Below, in pieces: positions 17,707 through 26,183 of a stretch of 51,780 nt of DNA. The notes under the pieces are model-generated. The model searched no databases. It worked only from the letters and a program-made list of their open reading frames with translations, and had not been told where the DNA came from. Origin of the DNA: Neorhizobium sp. SHOUNA12A (GTDB taxonomy: Bacteria; Pseudomonadota; Alphaproteobacteria; Rhizobiales; Rhizobiaceae); NCBI RefSeq assembly GCF_023006505.1, contig NZ_JALBGV010000042.1, positions 1 to 51,780 on the forward strand. Direction: 5' to 3'. The position numbers were made by a program, and so were the translations under genes. Positions within the stretch are counted from its first letter, which is position 1. Each line of letters opens with the position of its first letter.

Positions 17707-18855
17707 TTACCGGTCGAGCACCGAGCGCAATTCCACCAGGTTCGAGCGAACCCTGAGCGTGTAGAAACCCATCACCGCCAGATGGCTCGGCATGATCCAG
17801 CCGTCTTCGCGGCCGTTGGAGATGATCGCCGGCTGGATGCGCAGCGCCGACTTGAACTGCGACAGCGTGTCGGTCCACAGCGGCCCGATATTGCGCTCGC
17901 GGATCACCTGGGAAAAATCCGCCCCTGCCGCTGCAAGCACCGCATAATAGCCGTAGAGCTGGCCGTAGGCGAACCAGAAGCGGTCGTCGGCACGCGTATC
18001 GAACCAGCCGGCATTGTAGTTCTCCGAGCGCTCCCGCAGGATCGCCGACGTGCCGCCGAGATCGTTGGCGATCCGGTCGATGAACTGGATCAGGTTGTCG
18101 GCGCGGCCGTCGAAGGTCGCGTTGCAGGAGGTCAGATCGGTATTGAACGCCCTCAGCTTGCTGATCGCCGCGCGATAATAGCTTGGGGTCGGGGTCTTCG
18201 GCCCAAAGGGGCTAAGCCCGAAATACCAGGAAAATTCGTCGAACTGCAGGTTGCCGCGGGCGTCCTGGAGGTTGTTGTTGATGCTCGACGTGCCCCGCAC
18301 GCGCCCAAGCGAATCGACGAGTTCCGTCGAGGTGCGGCGCACCGCCTGGTTGACGCCGCGCTGGAAGGAGGCCTTGTTGTCGAGGAAAGGCGTGTGATCC
18401 CAGTCGATGCCGAAGAACCCGAGCCGGTAGAGCAGCATCGAGGAGATCCAGGCATTCTGGTTGACGTTCATGTCGGTGAGATCGGCGGCCGCGTCGACGA
18501 TCGCCGACGACTGGCATTGTTTCGCGCCGGTCGCCGGAGCGGTCGCGTTGGCGCTTGCAGGGGCCGTTGCGGGCAATTCCTGGCCGGCCGGCACGTTGCG
18601 CTCCGACCAGCGGTAGCTGTCGACGAAATTCGGGTTGAAATTGGTCCAGACCTGCGTCTGCCAGAAGAAGTAGCCGTAGAGCCCGATCATCAGCACCAGG
18701 AAGGCGAGGATCGGCCCTTTCACCATCCAGTGGCGCTGGCGGTACCAGCCGTGCGCTGCCATGAATGGCCAGACGATCCAGGCGATCAACAGCCCTATGC
18801 CTCGCCCGACGGCCTGGCCGATTCCTTGAAAAAAGGCGGTAATCCGGTCGAGCAT
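17707..18855 (-). CDS. DUF2333-family membrane-anchored protein
   Basis: This 382-residue protein starts MLDRITAFFQGIG, chosen because GAGGAGA sits just upstream. A hydrophobic region (about residues 17-35) and a transmembrane helix (about 50-70, GPILAFLVLMIGLYGYFFW) are followed by a large soluble part that probably faces the periplasm. The soluble part matches the DUF2333 family, which has no known function. It is spaced 136 bases from the unknown protein upstream on the same strand, so the two may be co-transcribed. Nothing is truncated. Confidence 0.82.
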   Translation of the reverse strand: MLDRITAFFQGIGQAVGRGIGLLIAWIVWPFMAAHGWYRQRHWMVKGPILAFLVLMIGLYGYFFWQTQVWTNFNPNFVDSYRWSERNVPAGQELPATAPASANATAPATGAKQCQSSAIVDAAADLTDMNVNQNAWISSMLLYRLGFFGIDWDHTPFLDNKASFQRGVNQAVRRTSTELVDSLGRVRGTSSINNNLQDARGNLQFDEFSWYFGLSPFGPKTPTPSYYRAAISKLRAFNTDLTSCNATFDGRADNLIQFIDRIANDLGGTSAILRERSENYNAGWFDTRADDRFWFAYGQLYGYYAVLAAAGADFSQVIRERNIGPLWTDTLSQFKSALRIQPAIISNGREDGWIMPSHLAVMGFYTLRVRSNLVELRSVLDR

Positions 18856-18991
18856 CGCTGTCTCCTCGTGAGGCGGGGTGCATCCGATTGGGCTTGGCTC
18901 ACACATATGTGCTCGGCGTCACAAGCACAACGGGGCGCAGCGTTTCGTCGCAACCGCAAGAAACGAATGCCTAGCCGGCTTCTCAAGGGCC

Positions 18992-19936
18992 CTATCGGGA
19001 CCGGACGAACTTGAACCCGGCAATCGCCGGCAGTCGAAAGCCGCCTTGCCCGCCACCGGCTTTTGCCGCCTCCCCGGGGACCTCGGCGGGAAATCGCTCG
19101 GCAAAGGCCTGGTCGGCGCGATGCCGCCGCCGGTCGAGCCCGTGCAATGTCAGCATGCCGTTTGCGAAACGCCCGACCTCGGGCACCAGATGCGGAAAAA
19201 GTTCGGGCTTCAGGCCGGCATCGCCATGCCCCCCGGCATCGGCAACCACCCGGTAGAGGATGAGCAGGTTTTCCGTATCGCCGATCAGCTTGTGCAGGAG
19301 GATGTTGCAGGTGCCTATCCGCGCGTTCAATCCTGCGACAAAGTCCTGAAAGACCTGGATCGCCGGCTCCGTGCGGCCGACCAGGTCCGTGCCTGTCGTC
19401 GCAACACCGTCCACGCCGCGCAGCTTTTCGGTGATCTCCGGGCGGTGGTCGATGAACGTCACCAGGTCGCCTTCGCTCTCCCTGCGTTGTCCAATCAGGA
19501 AGTCCCGCTCCTGCCGCACCAGACCGGCCAGTAGGTCGGCACGCCGCAGGAGCTCGCCCAGCCGGTTGAGCGGTGCGGGGCTGCGCCAGCGCGCTCGTTG
19601 CCGGCGGTGTCTGGCAGCCCCGGAAACGTAGCCGATCAGCGTTTCGAAGCGCGTCGGCACCTCCCGATCGTCGAATTCCTGGGCGCAGATGCCGATCTCT
19701 GCTGCCAGATCTGCGACCAGCCGGGCTGTTGCCGACTCGATCGCCTGCCGCTCGGGCCGCTCCGCCGTCAGCCGCTCGGCTTCCGCCGCCAGCTTCTCCT
19801 CGTCCGGCAGGGCGAGATCCCGCGCGGTTTCGGCAAGCAGCGTTGAGACCGGGGCGAGCGCATCGCGCATTGCGGCCAGCACGCTGCCGATCCGTTCGAT
19901 CTCGCTGTCGAAATTCCCAGGTGCCGCCACGCCCAT
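18992..19936 (-). CDS. Conserved hypothetical protein
   Basis: I do not recognise this 314-residue protein. It starts MGVAAPGNFDSEIERIGSVL, preceded by GGGAGA. It has no signal peptide or membrane helix. The first half is rich in Ala, Glu and Arg and looks alpha-helical, perhaps coiled-coil (for example LALPDEEKLAAEAERLTAERPERQA). The second half is mixed. Codon use is like its neighbours, which supports it as real. It lies between the DUF2333 gene and pseudoazurin on the same strand. A link with the DUF2333 protein is possible from adjacency alone. Confidence 0.7.
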   Translation of the reverse strand: MGVAAPGNFDSEIERIGSVLAAMRDALAPVSTLLAETARDLALPDEEKLAAEAERLTAERPERQAIESATARLVADLAAEIGICAQEFDDREVPTRFETLIGYVSGAARHRRQRARWRSPAPLNRLGELLRRADLLAGLVRQERDFLIGQRRESEGDLVTFIDHRPEITEKLRGVDGVATTGTDLVGRTEPAIQVFQDFVAGLNARIGTCNILLHKLIGDTENLLILYRVVADAGGHGDAGLKPELFPHLVPEVGRFANGMLTLHGLDRRRHRADQAFAERFPAEVPGEAAKAGGGQGGFRLPAIAGFKFVRSR

Positions 19937-20041
19937 TCTCCCGCCGTCTGAGGACCAAGATAACGCCGCTGCAGAATTATGCCACGCCGTCCCGGCTCGA
20001 TTGCCGGAAAAATCGGAAGGCGGCAAAAAGTCCTGGAAAGA

Positions 20042-20488
20042 TCAGAGCTTCAGCTTGGCGATCTCCGCATCAAGCCGGTCTTTTGCCTTTTTCGGCATCT
20101 TGGCAGCCTTCACCGCGTCGAGATTGGCCGGGGCGTCGCCGACGACGATCACCGCGACCATGCCCATGCCGAAATGCGGCGTGCATTTGAAGACGTAGAC
20201 GCCCGGCTTGTCGGCGGTAAAGGAAACTTCCTGGCTGATCTTGCCTTTGATTTCGGCCACCCCTTCCGGCACTAGGCCGGGCATCGAAACCACGTCATGC
20301 CCCTTGTCAACCGGCACGAACTTGATCGTATCGCCCGGCTGCGCCTTCACGGCCGCCGGCTCGAACACCATGGCCTCGCCGTCGCTGCCCTTGTTGAGCA
20401 TCTTCACCTCGATTTCGGCGCTGAAGGCCGGCAGGGCGAACAGGGCGAGGCTGGTGGCAAGGGTAAAGGTTTTGGTGGTCTTGCGCAT
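20042..20488 (-). CDS. Pseudoazurin, periplasmic copper protein
   Basis: This 148-residue protein has a signal peptide (MRKTTKTFTLATSLALFALPAFSA) and a cupredoxin fold. The type 1 copper ligands are visible: His in DKGHDVV, then Cys, His and Met in CTPHFGMGM. It carries electrons in the periplasm, in denitrifiers to copper nitrite reductase. The start at 20488 is preceded by GGAG at short distance. No nitrite reductase gene is in the window. An FNR/NnrR-type site 41.5 bases before the predicted transcription start implies induction at low oxygen or by nitric oxide. Confidence 0.92.
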   Translation of the reverse strand: MRKTTKTFTLATSLALFALPAFSAEIEVKMLNKGSDGEAMVFEPAAVKAQPGDTIKFVPVDKGHDVVSMPGLVPEGVAEIKGKISQEVSFTADKPGVYVFKCTPHFGMGMVAVIVVGDAPANLDAVKAAKMPKKAKDRLDAEIAKLKL

Positions 20489-20545
20489 GCGGGGAACTCC
20501 AGCTGGGAACCACCGCCCCGTCAGGCCGGGACGTTTCGGATGTGA

Positions 20546-20587
20546 TACATAAATATGTTTCCGGCCGCAGACTTTGACCAGCATCAA
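20546..20587 (-). promoter_or_regulatory. FNR/FixK/NnrR-type site and -10 element of pseudoazurin
   Basis: TTGACCAGCATCAA at 20574-20587 matches the FNR-family consensus TTGAT-N4-ATCAA at nine of ten positions. A TATGTA -10 (complement of 20546-20551) would set the transcription start near 20539, placing the site centre 41.5 bases upstream. This is the classic class II activator spacing. FNR, FixK and NnrR sites cannot be told apart by sequence. Confidence 0.65.
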
Positions 20588-20648
20588 TTTTGCCGCGCCG
20601 CCGCCGTCTTCCGTTGCGTACGGTGAACGGAGGTTTAAATTCCGAGCA

Positions 20649-21230
20649 TCAATCGCAATGCATCTGATCTTCCCAATGCCGCCGGCAGAGCGAAACATAT
20701 TTTTCGCTGCCGCCGACATCGACCTGGGCACCTTCGCGCACCAGCTTGCCGTCCTCGTCGAGCCTCACCACCATGGTCGCCTTGCGCCCGCAATGGCAGA
20801 TGGTGCGCACCTCGCGCAGCTCGTCGGCGATCGCCAGCAGTTCCAGCGAGCCGGGAAACAGCTTGCCCTGGAAATCGGTCCTCAAGCCATAGGTCATCAC
20901 CGGGATGCCGACCCGGTCGGAAATCCGGGCGAGCTGCCAGACCTGCTCGGGCGACAGGAACTGCGCTTCGTCGACGAACACGCAGGCGATCGGCTCCTCC
21001 CGGTGCATCGCCTCGATGCCCATAAAGAGATCGTCGGACGGCTCGAACGGAATGGCGTCGGAGGAAAGCCCGATCCGCGAGGCCACTCGGCCCCGGCCGG
21101 CGCGGTCGTCCAGCGACGCCGTGAAGATCGCCGTGCGCATGCCGCGCTCCCGGTAGTTATAGGAAGCCTGCAGCAGCATGGTCGACTTGCCGGCGTTCAT
21201 CGTCGCGTAGTGGAAATAAAGCTTGGCCAT
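20649..21230 (-). CDS. tdk: Thymidine kinase
   Basis: This 193-residue protein begins MAKLYFHYATMNAGKSTMLL, with the ATP-binding P-loop (Gly14-Lys15-Ser16). VFVDEAQFL gives the Walker B and DEAQ motif, and zinc-binding Cys and His residues appear in ICHCGRKA and LCRRHW. It phosphorylates thymidine to dTMP in the salvage pathway and belongs to the type II (bacterial/cellular) family. The longer open frame upstream is ignored because GAAGG precedes this ATG and the family starts here. It is divergent from choX and upstream of pseudoazurin, to which it has no functional tie. Confidence 0.95.
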   Translation of the reverse strand: MAKLYFHYATMNAGKSTMLLQASYNYRERGMRTAIFTASLDDRAGRGRVASRIGLSSDAIPFEPSDDLFMGIEAMHREEPIACVFVDEAQFLSPEQVWQLARISDRVGIPVMTYGLRTDFQGKLFPGSLELLAIADELREVRTICHCGRKATMVVRLDEDGKLVREGAQVDVGGSEKYVSLCRRHWEDQMHCD

Positions 21231-21427
21231 ATCTGCCTTCTGATCGCGATCGGGATTCGAAAAAAGCGGGTTTTGCCGAAAACCACAGGAAACTGTAGAC
21301 TGCGCAACGCTGGGCGAGAAAGTCACAAATGTCGCAAATGCACCCCATTGTCCGCCGCGAATGCGCGCGCTTGCCTCGTCGCAGCATATATTGATAATGG
21401 CGGGAACCAAAAAAACGGGAGCAGCCC

Positions 21428-22384
21428 ATGCGCATGACTACCTCACTGAAGACCACGCTCGTCGCTGCCGCATCGATCCTCGCGATCGTCGGCACGGCAT
21501 CCGCCGCCGAACCGGAAGCCTGCAAGACCGTCCGAATCTCGGACGTGGGCTGGACCGACCTTGCCTCGACCAACGCATCCTTCATCCAGGTCCTCGAGGC
21601 CCTCGGCTACAAGGCCGACGTCAAGACCCTCGGCGTCCCGGTCACCTATTCTTCGATGAAGAACAAGGATATCGACCTCTTCCTCGGCAACTGGATGCCG
21701 GCGCAGAAGGACGCGCTGCAGCCTTATCTCGACGACAAGTCGATCGAGAGCATCGCCGTCAATCTTGAAGGCGCCAAGTACACGCTCGGCACCAATGCCG
21801 CCGGCGCCAAGCTCGGCATCAAGGACTTCAAGGATATCGCCACCCACAAGAAAGAACTGGACGGCAAGATCTACGGCATCGAGCCGGGCAACGAAGGCAA
21901 CGGCATGATCGTTTCGCTGATCGATGCCAACACATTCGGCCTCAAGGGTTTCCAGGTCGTCGAATCCTCCGAGCAGGGCATGCTGACCCAGGTCACCCGC
22001 GCCGACAAGGACAGCAAGCCGGTCGTCTTCCTCGCCTGGGCGCCGCATCCGATGAACGTCGCCCATGAGATCACCTATCTCGCCGGCGGCGACGCCACCG
22101 TCTTCGGTCCGAACTACGGCGGCGCGACGGTCTATACCGTGGCGCGCGGCGGTTTTGTCGCCCAATGCCCGAATCTCGGCAAGCTCCTCAAGAACGTGAA
22201 GTTCTCGCTCGACATGGAAAACACCATCATGGGCAAGATCCTCAACGACAGCGAGGATGCCAACGCCGCGGCCAAGACTTGGCTGAAAGCCAATCCGAAG
22301 GTCATCGAGCCGTGGGTTGCCGGCGTCACCACCTATGACGGCAAGGACGGCCTTGCCGCTGTCAAGAAGGCGCTCGGCCTCTAA
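21428..22384 (+). CDS. choX: Choline ABC transporter, periplasmic binding protein ChoX
   Basis: This 318-residue protein has a signal peptide ending at ASAAEPEACK and the fold of the OpuAC/ProX family. It closely follows rhizobial ChoX: VGWTDLAS, LFLGNWMPAQ and FLAWAPHPMN supply the Trp and Tyr residues that make the aromatic cage for the choline ammonium group. It delivers choline to ChoW/ChoV. GGGAG precedes the ATG. The order choX-choW-choV matches the Sinorhizobium operon, which is induced by choline. No betaine-synthesis gene is adjacent here. Confidence 0.93.
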   Translation: MRMTTSLKTTLVAAASILAIVGTASAAEPEACKTVRISDVGWTDLASTNASFIQVLEALGYKADVKTLGVPVTYSSMKNKDIDLFLGNWMPAQKDALQPYLDDKSIESIAVNLEGAKYTLGTNAAGAKLGIKDFKDIATHKKELDGKIYGIEPGNEGNGMIVSLIDANTFGLKGFQVVESSEQGMLTQVTRADKDSKPVVFLAWAPHPMNVAHEITYLAGGDATVFGPNYGGATVYTVARGGFVAQCPNLGKLLKNVKFSLDMENTIMGKILNDSEDANAAAKTWLKANPKVIEPWVAGVTTYDGKDGLAAVKKALGL

Positions 22385-22447
22385 CAGTCCCGAAAATGTT
22401 TCCGGGGCGGCGCACCGCCTGCCCCGGAGCCCGCCCTTTCTCTCCCT

Positions 22448-23308
22448 ATGGACGGCAGTTTTCTCGTGGATTGGATCGCAGACCATCGAATACCTATAGG
22501 TTCCTGGGCGAAGGCGGTCGTTGACTGGTTGACGGCGAATGCCGACTGGTTTTTCGACTGGCTTTCCTCCGTTCTCTTGGCCGTGATCGACGGGCTTTTG
22601 TGGTGTCTTGCGACACCGCATCCGCTGTTCGTCATGGCCGCCATGACCGGGCTTTCCTGGTGGCTGCGCCGTTCCCTCGTGCTCGCAGCCTTCACCTTCT
22701 TCGGCCTGCTCCTGATCTTTAACCAGGGCTACTGGAAAGAGACGACCGAAACGCTGGCCCTGGTGCTCGCATCGACCGCCGTCAGCATGGTGGTCGGCGT
22801 GCCGCTCGGCATTGCCGCTGCCCGACGCCAATGGTTCTACGAAGCCATGCGGCCGGTCCTTGACCTGATGCAGACACTGCCGAGCTTCGTTTACCTGATC
22901 CCGGCGCTGATCCTCTTCGGCCTCGGCATGGTTCCGGGCCTGATCGCCACCGTCATCTTCGCGATCCCGGCGCCCATCCGCCTCACCCGCCTCGGCATCG
23001 TCTCGACCCCAAGCTCGCTTCGGGAAGCGGCGGTCGCCTTCGGCGCCACTCCGTCGCAGATCCTGCGCAAGGTGGAACTGCCCTACGCGATGCCGCAGAT
23101 CATGGCCGGCCTCACCCAGACGATCATGCTTTCGCTCTCCATGGTCGTCATCGCCGCCCTGGTCGGCGCCAACGGCCTCGGCGTACCGGTGCTGCGGGCA
23201 CTGAATACCGTCAACGTCGCGCGCGGCTTCGATTCAGGCCTGTGCATCGTCATCCTGGCGATCATCCTCGACCGCATGTTCCGCACATCGACGGGAGACG
23301 GCCAATGA
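22448..23308 (+). CDS. choW: Choline ABC transporter, permease ChoW
   Basis: This 286-residue inner-membrane permease of the OpuAB/ProW family has about six transmembrane helices. The EAA-type loop that docks the ATPase is seen near REAAVAFGATPSQILRKVELPYAMPQI. It starts 63 bases after choX and its stop overlaps the choV start in ATGA, so the genes are translated together. It forms the choline channel with ChoV. The ATG at 22448 lacks a strong ribosome binding site, but the N-terminal length fits the family. Confidence 0.93.
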   Translation: MDGSFLVDWIADHRIPIGSWAKAVVDWLTANADWFFDWLSSVLLAVIDGLLWCLATPHPLFVMAAMTGLSWWLRRSLVLAAFTFFGLLLIFNQGYWKETTETLALVLASTAVSMVVGVPLGIAAARRQWFYEAMRPVLDLMQTLPSFVYLIPALILFGLGMVPGLIATVIFAIPAPIRLTRLGIVSTPSSLREAAVAFGATPSQILRKVELPYAMPQIMAGLTQTIMLSLSMVVIAALVGANGLGVPVLRALNTVNVARGFDSGLCIVILAIILDRMFRTSTGDGQ

Positions 23309-24369
23309 CCGCCCAGAAAACCGATTGCGTCGTTTTCGACAATGTCGACATCGTCTTCGGCGACAAGCCGGAACGGGCGCTGGCGATGGTCGACCAGGGC
23401 AAGACCCGCGATGAGATCAGTGCCGCGACCGGCATCGTCCTTGGCGTCGCCAATGCGTCGCTCACCATCCACGAGGGCGAAATCCTCGTCCTGATGGGCC
23501 TGTCCGGCTCGGGCAAATCAACGCTGCTGCGCGCCGTCAACGGGCTGGCCCCGGTCGTGCGCGGCAATGTCAGCGTCGCCACGTCCTCGGGCCCGGTCGA
23601 TCCCTACAAGTCGAGCCCCAAAGTGCTGCGGGATCTGCGCATGCACACGGTCTCGATGGTCTTCCAGCAGTTCGGCCTTCTCCCCTGGCGCACGGTCGCT
23701 GAAAATGTCGGCTTCGGGCTGGAGCTTGCCGGCGTTGCGGATGCCGAGCGTGCCAAGCAGGTCAACGAACAGCTCGAACTGGTCAATCTGACGAAATGGG
23801 CAGGCCGCAAGGTCGGCGAACTGTCCGGCGGTATGCAGCAGCGCGTCGGCCTTGCCCGCGCCTTTGCGACCGGTGCGCCGATCCTGCTCATGGACGAGCC
23901 CTTCTCGGCGCTCGATCCGCTGATCCGCACCCGCCTGCAGGACGAGCTTCTCGAATTCCAGCGGCGGCTGAAGAAGACCATCCTCTTCGTCAGCCACGAT
24001 CTCGACGAAGCCTTTCGGATCGGCAATCGCATCGCCATCATGGAGGGCGGGCACATCATCCAATGCGGCACGCCACAGGAGATCGTCCGGGCGCCGGCCG
24101 ACCAGTATGTCGCCGATTTCGTGCAGCACCTCAACCCGATCAGCATGCTGACCGCCGGCGACGTGATGCGGGCCGGCGTAAGCACCACGGCAGGTACCAC
24201 GACTGTCGCTGGCACCGCGCTGTCGACAACGCCGCTCGTCGATATCCTCGATGCACTGTCGCGTCAGCCGGGCGCCATCGGGGTGGTCGACAACGGCACG
24301 ATCATCGGCACCATTTCGTCCGATGACGTGATTGCCGGCCTGACCCGTCATCGCCGACGCGACGGCTGA
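23305..24369 (+). CDS. choV: Choline ABC transporter, ATP-binding protein ChoV
   Basis: This 354-residue ATPase of the ProV/OpuAA type shows Walker A (GLSGSGKST), signature (LSGGMQQR) and Walker B (ILLMDEPF) motifs, plus a C-terminal extension (about 275-350) resembling a reduced CBS module. It starts at the ATG overlapping the choW stop, with GGGAGA upstream. It energises choline import in the cytoplasm. The family usually forms a complex with two ChoW subunits. Confidence 0.94.
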   Translation: MTAQKTDCVVFDNVDIVFGDKPERALAMVDQGKTRDEISAATGIVLGVANASLTIHEGEILVLMGLSGSGKSTLLRAVNGLAPVVRGNVSVATSSGPVDPYKSSPKVLRDLRMHTVSMVFQQFGLLPWRTVAENVGFGLELAGVADAERAKQVNEQLELVNLTKWAGRKVGELSGGMQQRVGLARAFATGAPILLMDEPFSALDPLIRTRLQDELLEFQRRLKKTILFVSHDLDEAFRIGNRIAIMEGGHIIQCGTPQEIVRAPADQYVADFVQHLNPISMLTAGDVMRAGVSTTAGTTTVAGTALSTTPLVDILDALSRQPGAIGVVDNGTIIGTISSDDVIAGLTRHRRRDG

Positions 24370-24374
24370 TAAGC

Positions 24375-24389
24375 TGAGCCGCAAAATCA
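24375..24389. promoter_or_regulatory. Candidate iron-responsive operator before the HugZ-like gene
   Basis: TGAGCCGCAAAATCA fits the TGA-N9-TCA box of RirA. It begins six bases after the choV stop and lies 83 bases before the HugZ-like start codon. Six fixed bases match by chance about once in 4096 positions, so one box in this gap is suggestive only. A dyad GCCGGG/CCCGGC follows at 24430-24448. Confidence 0.4.
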
Positions 24390-24471
24390 CCTTTCGTTTA
24401 GTGTCGCCGGATGGTATGCCGACGGCTGAGCCGGGTCGCTTTCCCGGCAACTGAACAAGGAGAGGGAAGCG

Positions 24472-25230
24472 TTGGCGGACGAACAGCAGACCGGGAAGAC
24501 CGACAGGCCGCAGGTGCTGCGTGACACCGACGACGAGGCCCGCCGGCTTGCCCGCACGCTGGTCCGTGGAGCGCGTCACATGGCGCTGGCGGTCCTCGAT
24601 CCGGAAACCGGTTTCCCCTCCGCCAGCCGAGCCCTCACCGGCACCGATGTCGACGGTGTGCCGGTCATTCTCGTCTCCGGCCTCTCCGGCCATACGAAAG
24701 GCCTCATCGCCGACCCGCGCTGCTCGCTTCTGGCCGGCGAACCGGGCAAGGGCGATCCGCTCGCCCATCCCCGGATCACCGTTCAATCTCTCGCCGAGGG
24801 CGTCGCCCGCGATACGCCCGAACATGCACGCATACGCCAGCGTTTTCTGGATCGTCATCCCAAGGCGGCATTGTATGCAGATTTCGGTGATTTCCGCTTT
24901 TTCCGAATCACTCCACAGGCAGCATCCCTGAACGGAGGATTCGGCCGTGCATACATGCTGACTGGATCTGACCTCGTGATTCCCGAGCCGGGAATCACGG
25001 CGGAGTGGCTGGACCTCCAGGAAAATGTAAAAAATATGACCGAGCAGGCTCAGAAATTTGCTGCCCATATCGGCACGGAAAACGGGAAACTCTGGCGCTT
25101 CGGAGGCGTCGATCGAGCGGGAATCGACCTTATTGCGGGGGATTTTCAACTCAGGCACGAATTCGAGGTTCTTGCAAAGACTCCCGAAGCCGTTCTTGAT
25201 TATGTTTTTGAGATCACTAAAATACGATAA
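24472..25230 (+). CDS. HugZ-like protein, FMN/heme-binding split-barrel family
   Basis: This 252-residue protein holds a pyridoxamine-phosphate-oxidase-like split-barrel (about residues 20-165, with SGLSGHTKGLIADPRCSLLAGEPGKGDPLAHPRITVQ) and a C-terminal DUF2470-type domain (about 175-250). This layout is that of HugZ/HutZ proteins, which bind or degrade heme; other members simply bind FMN. The start is a TTG at 24472, set by the strong AGGAGAGGGAA upstream. The iron-box-like sequence at 24375 supports a role in heme use alongside the receptor at 9.9-12.2 kb, but the two are far apart. Confidence 0.8.
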   Translation: MADEQQTGKTDRPQVLRDTDDEARRLARTLVRGARHMALAVLDPETGFPSASRALTGTDVDGVPVILVSGLSGHTKGLIADPRCSLLAGEPGKGDPLAHPRITVQSLAEGVARDTPEHARIRQRFLDRHPKAALYADFGDFRFFRITPQAASLNGGFGRAYMLTGSDLVIPEPGITAEWLDLQENVKNMTEQAQKFAAHIGTENGKLWRFGGVDRAGIDLIAGDFQLRHEFEVLAKTPEAVLDYVFEITKIR

Positions 25231-25244
25231 CTGGTTACCTGAAA

Positions 25245-25260
25245 TTTAGGGATATACAAT
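25245..25260. promoter_or_regulatory. Candidate NolR box
   Basis: TTTAG-N9-AT at 25245-25260 matches the published NolR consensus (A/T)TTAG-N9-A(T/A). It lies about 95 bases before the NolR-like start and could be its autoregulatory site. The motif carries about 12 bits, so a chance match in this gap is quite possible. Confidence 0.35.
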
Positions 25261-25353
25261 CCCTTTTGCTCCTTGCTAATTTTCACCCATAGGACGATGG
25301 GCCGGATTTTGAAGCCGGGGGCCGCTTTGGAATACGAGGGGAATTTAAAACGT

Positions 25354-25674
25354 ATGGATACGATGGCACTATCTGAGCATTCCAACGCGGCCGCAGGCCT
25401 GCTGTCGGCCATGGCCAACCCGAAACGGTTGATGATCCTGTGCTGCCTGGTAAAGGGCGAAGTCGCCGTGGGTGCGCTCGCGTCGCAAGTTGGCCTCAGC
25501 CAATCTGCGCTGTCTCAGCACCTCTCCAAGCTGCGGGCTCAGAAGCTGGTGAAGACCCGCCGCGATGCGCAGACCATTTATTACTCCAGCTCGTCCGAGT
25601 CGGTTCTCAAGGTCCTTGAAACGCTGGAAGAAATCTACTGCGCTCCGGTGCAGAAGAAATCCGCAGCCGCGTAG
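25354..25674 (+). CDS. nolR: ArsR-family regulator, NolR-like
   Basis: A protein of about 106 residues (MDTMALSEHSNAAAGLLSAM) holds an ArsR winged helix with LSAMANPKRLMILCCLVKGEVAV and QVGLSQSALSQHLSKLRAQKL. The recognition helix SQSALSQHLSKLR and the ANPKRLMIL opening resemble rhizobial NolR, the repressor of nod and growth-related genes. No metal-binding ELCVC motif is present, which speaks against a metal sensor. The start is uncertain: ATGs lie at 25354 and 25363, and GAGGGG is 13 or more bases upstream. A NolR-box match lies at 25245. The NolR name is moderately supported; BigR-like regulators are an alternative. Confidence 0.7.
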   Translation: MDTMALSEHSNAAAGLLSAMANPKRLMILCCLVKGEVAVGALASQVGLSQSALSQHLSKLRAQKLVKTRRDAQTIYYSSSSESVLKVLETLEEIYCAPVQKKSAAA

Positions 25675-25798
25675 GAATGACAGCGCTGACATAGCATCAC
25701 GCTGACCCGCCTCAGCGGCCGGCATAACGCCGGCGGCTGGGGCATTTCCATGCCCGCCTGCCGACCGGATATGACGCTCCGGATCCGCGCGACCACGC

Positions 25799-26179
25799 CT
25801 AATGCGAGGCCATGCGACGCAGCGTCGCGGTCACCTTCTGCCAATCGTAGGGTTTGGAAAAGAACACGCTGCGGTCGGGCAAGTCTTCCTCGCTCAAGCG
25901 GACCTGTCCCGAAACGATGATGATCTCGATCGGTGGCCAGCGGTCGCGCACGGCAGCCGCCAGCTTCATGCCGTTCATGCTGCCCGGCATGTCGATATCG
26001 GTAAAAACGATCCGGATATCCGTGCGCGTTTCCAGGATCGTCACCGCCTCATCGGCGTCGGCTGCCTCGACCGCCTCGAATCCTGCATCCTCCACGAGGT
26101 CGATTGCCATCATGCGCAGGATGGGCTCGTCCTCGACAACGAGGACAGCCTGTTTTTTTGGCGGTGCGGATCGTCCCAT
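25799..26179 (-). CDS. Single-domain response regulator
   Basis: This 126-residue protein is a CheY-like receiver and nothing else. VLVVEDEPILRMMAIDLV gives the acidic pair, FTDIDMPG the phospho-acceptor Asp, and FFSKPYDW the conserved Lys-Pro. It lies four bases after the HWE kinase stop, so it is the obvious partner of that kinase. Having no output domain, it may act as a phosphate sink or relay. Confidence 0.92.
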   Translation of the reverse strand: MGRSAPPKKQAVLVVEDEPILRMMAIDLVEDAGFEAVEAADADEAVTILETRTDIRIVFTDIDMPGSMNGMKLAAAVRDRWPPIEIIIVSGQVRLSEEDLPDRSVFFSKPYDWQKVTATLRRMASH

Positions 26180-26183
26180 CCGG

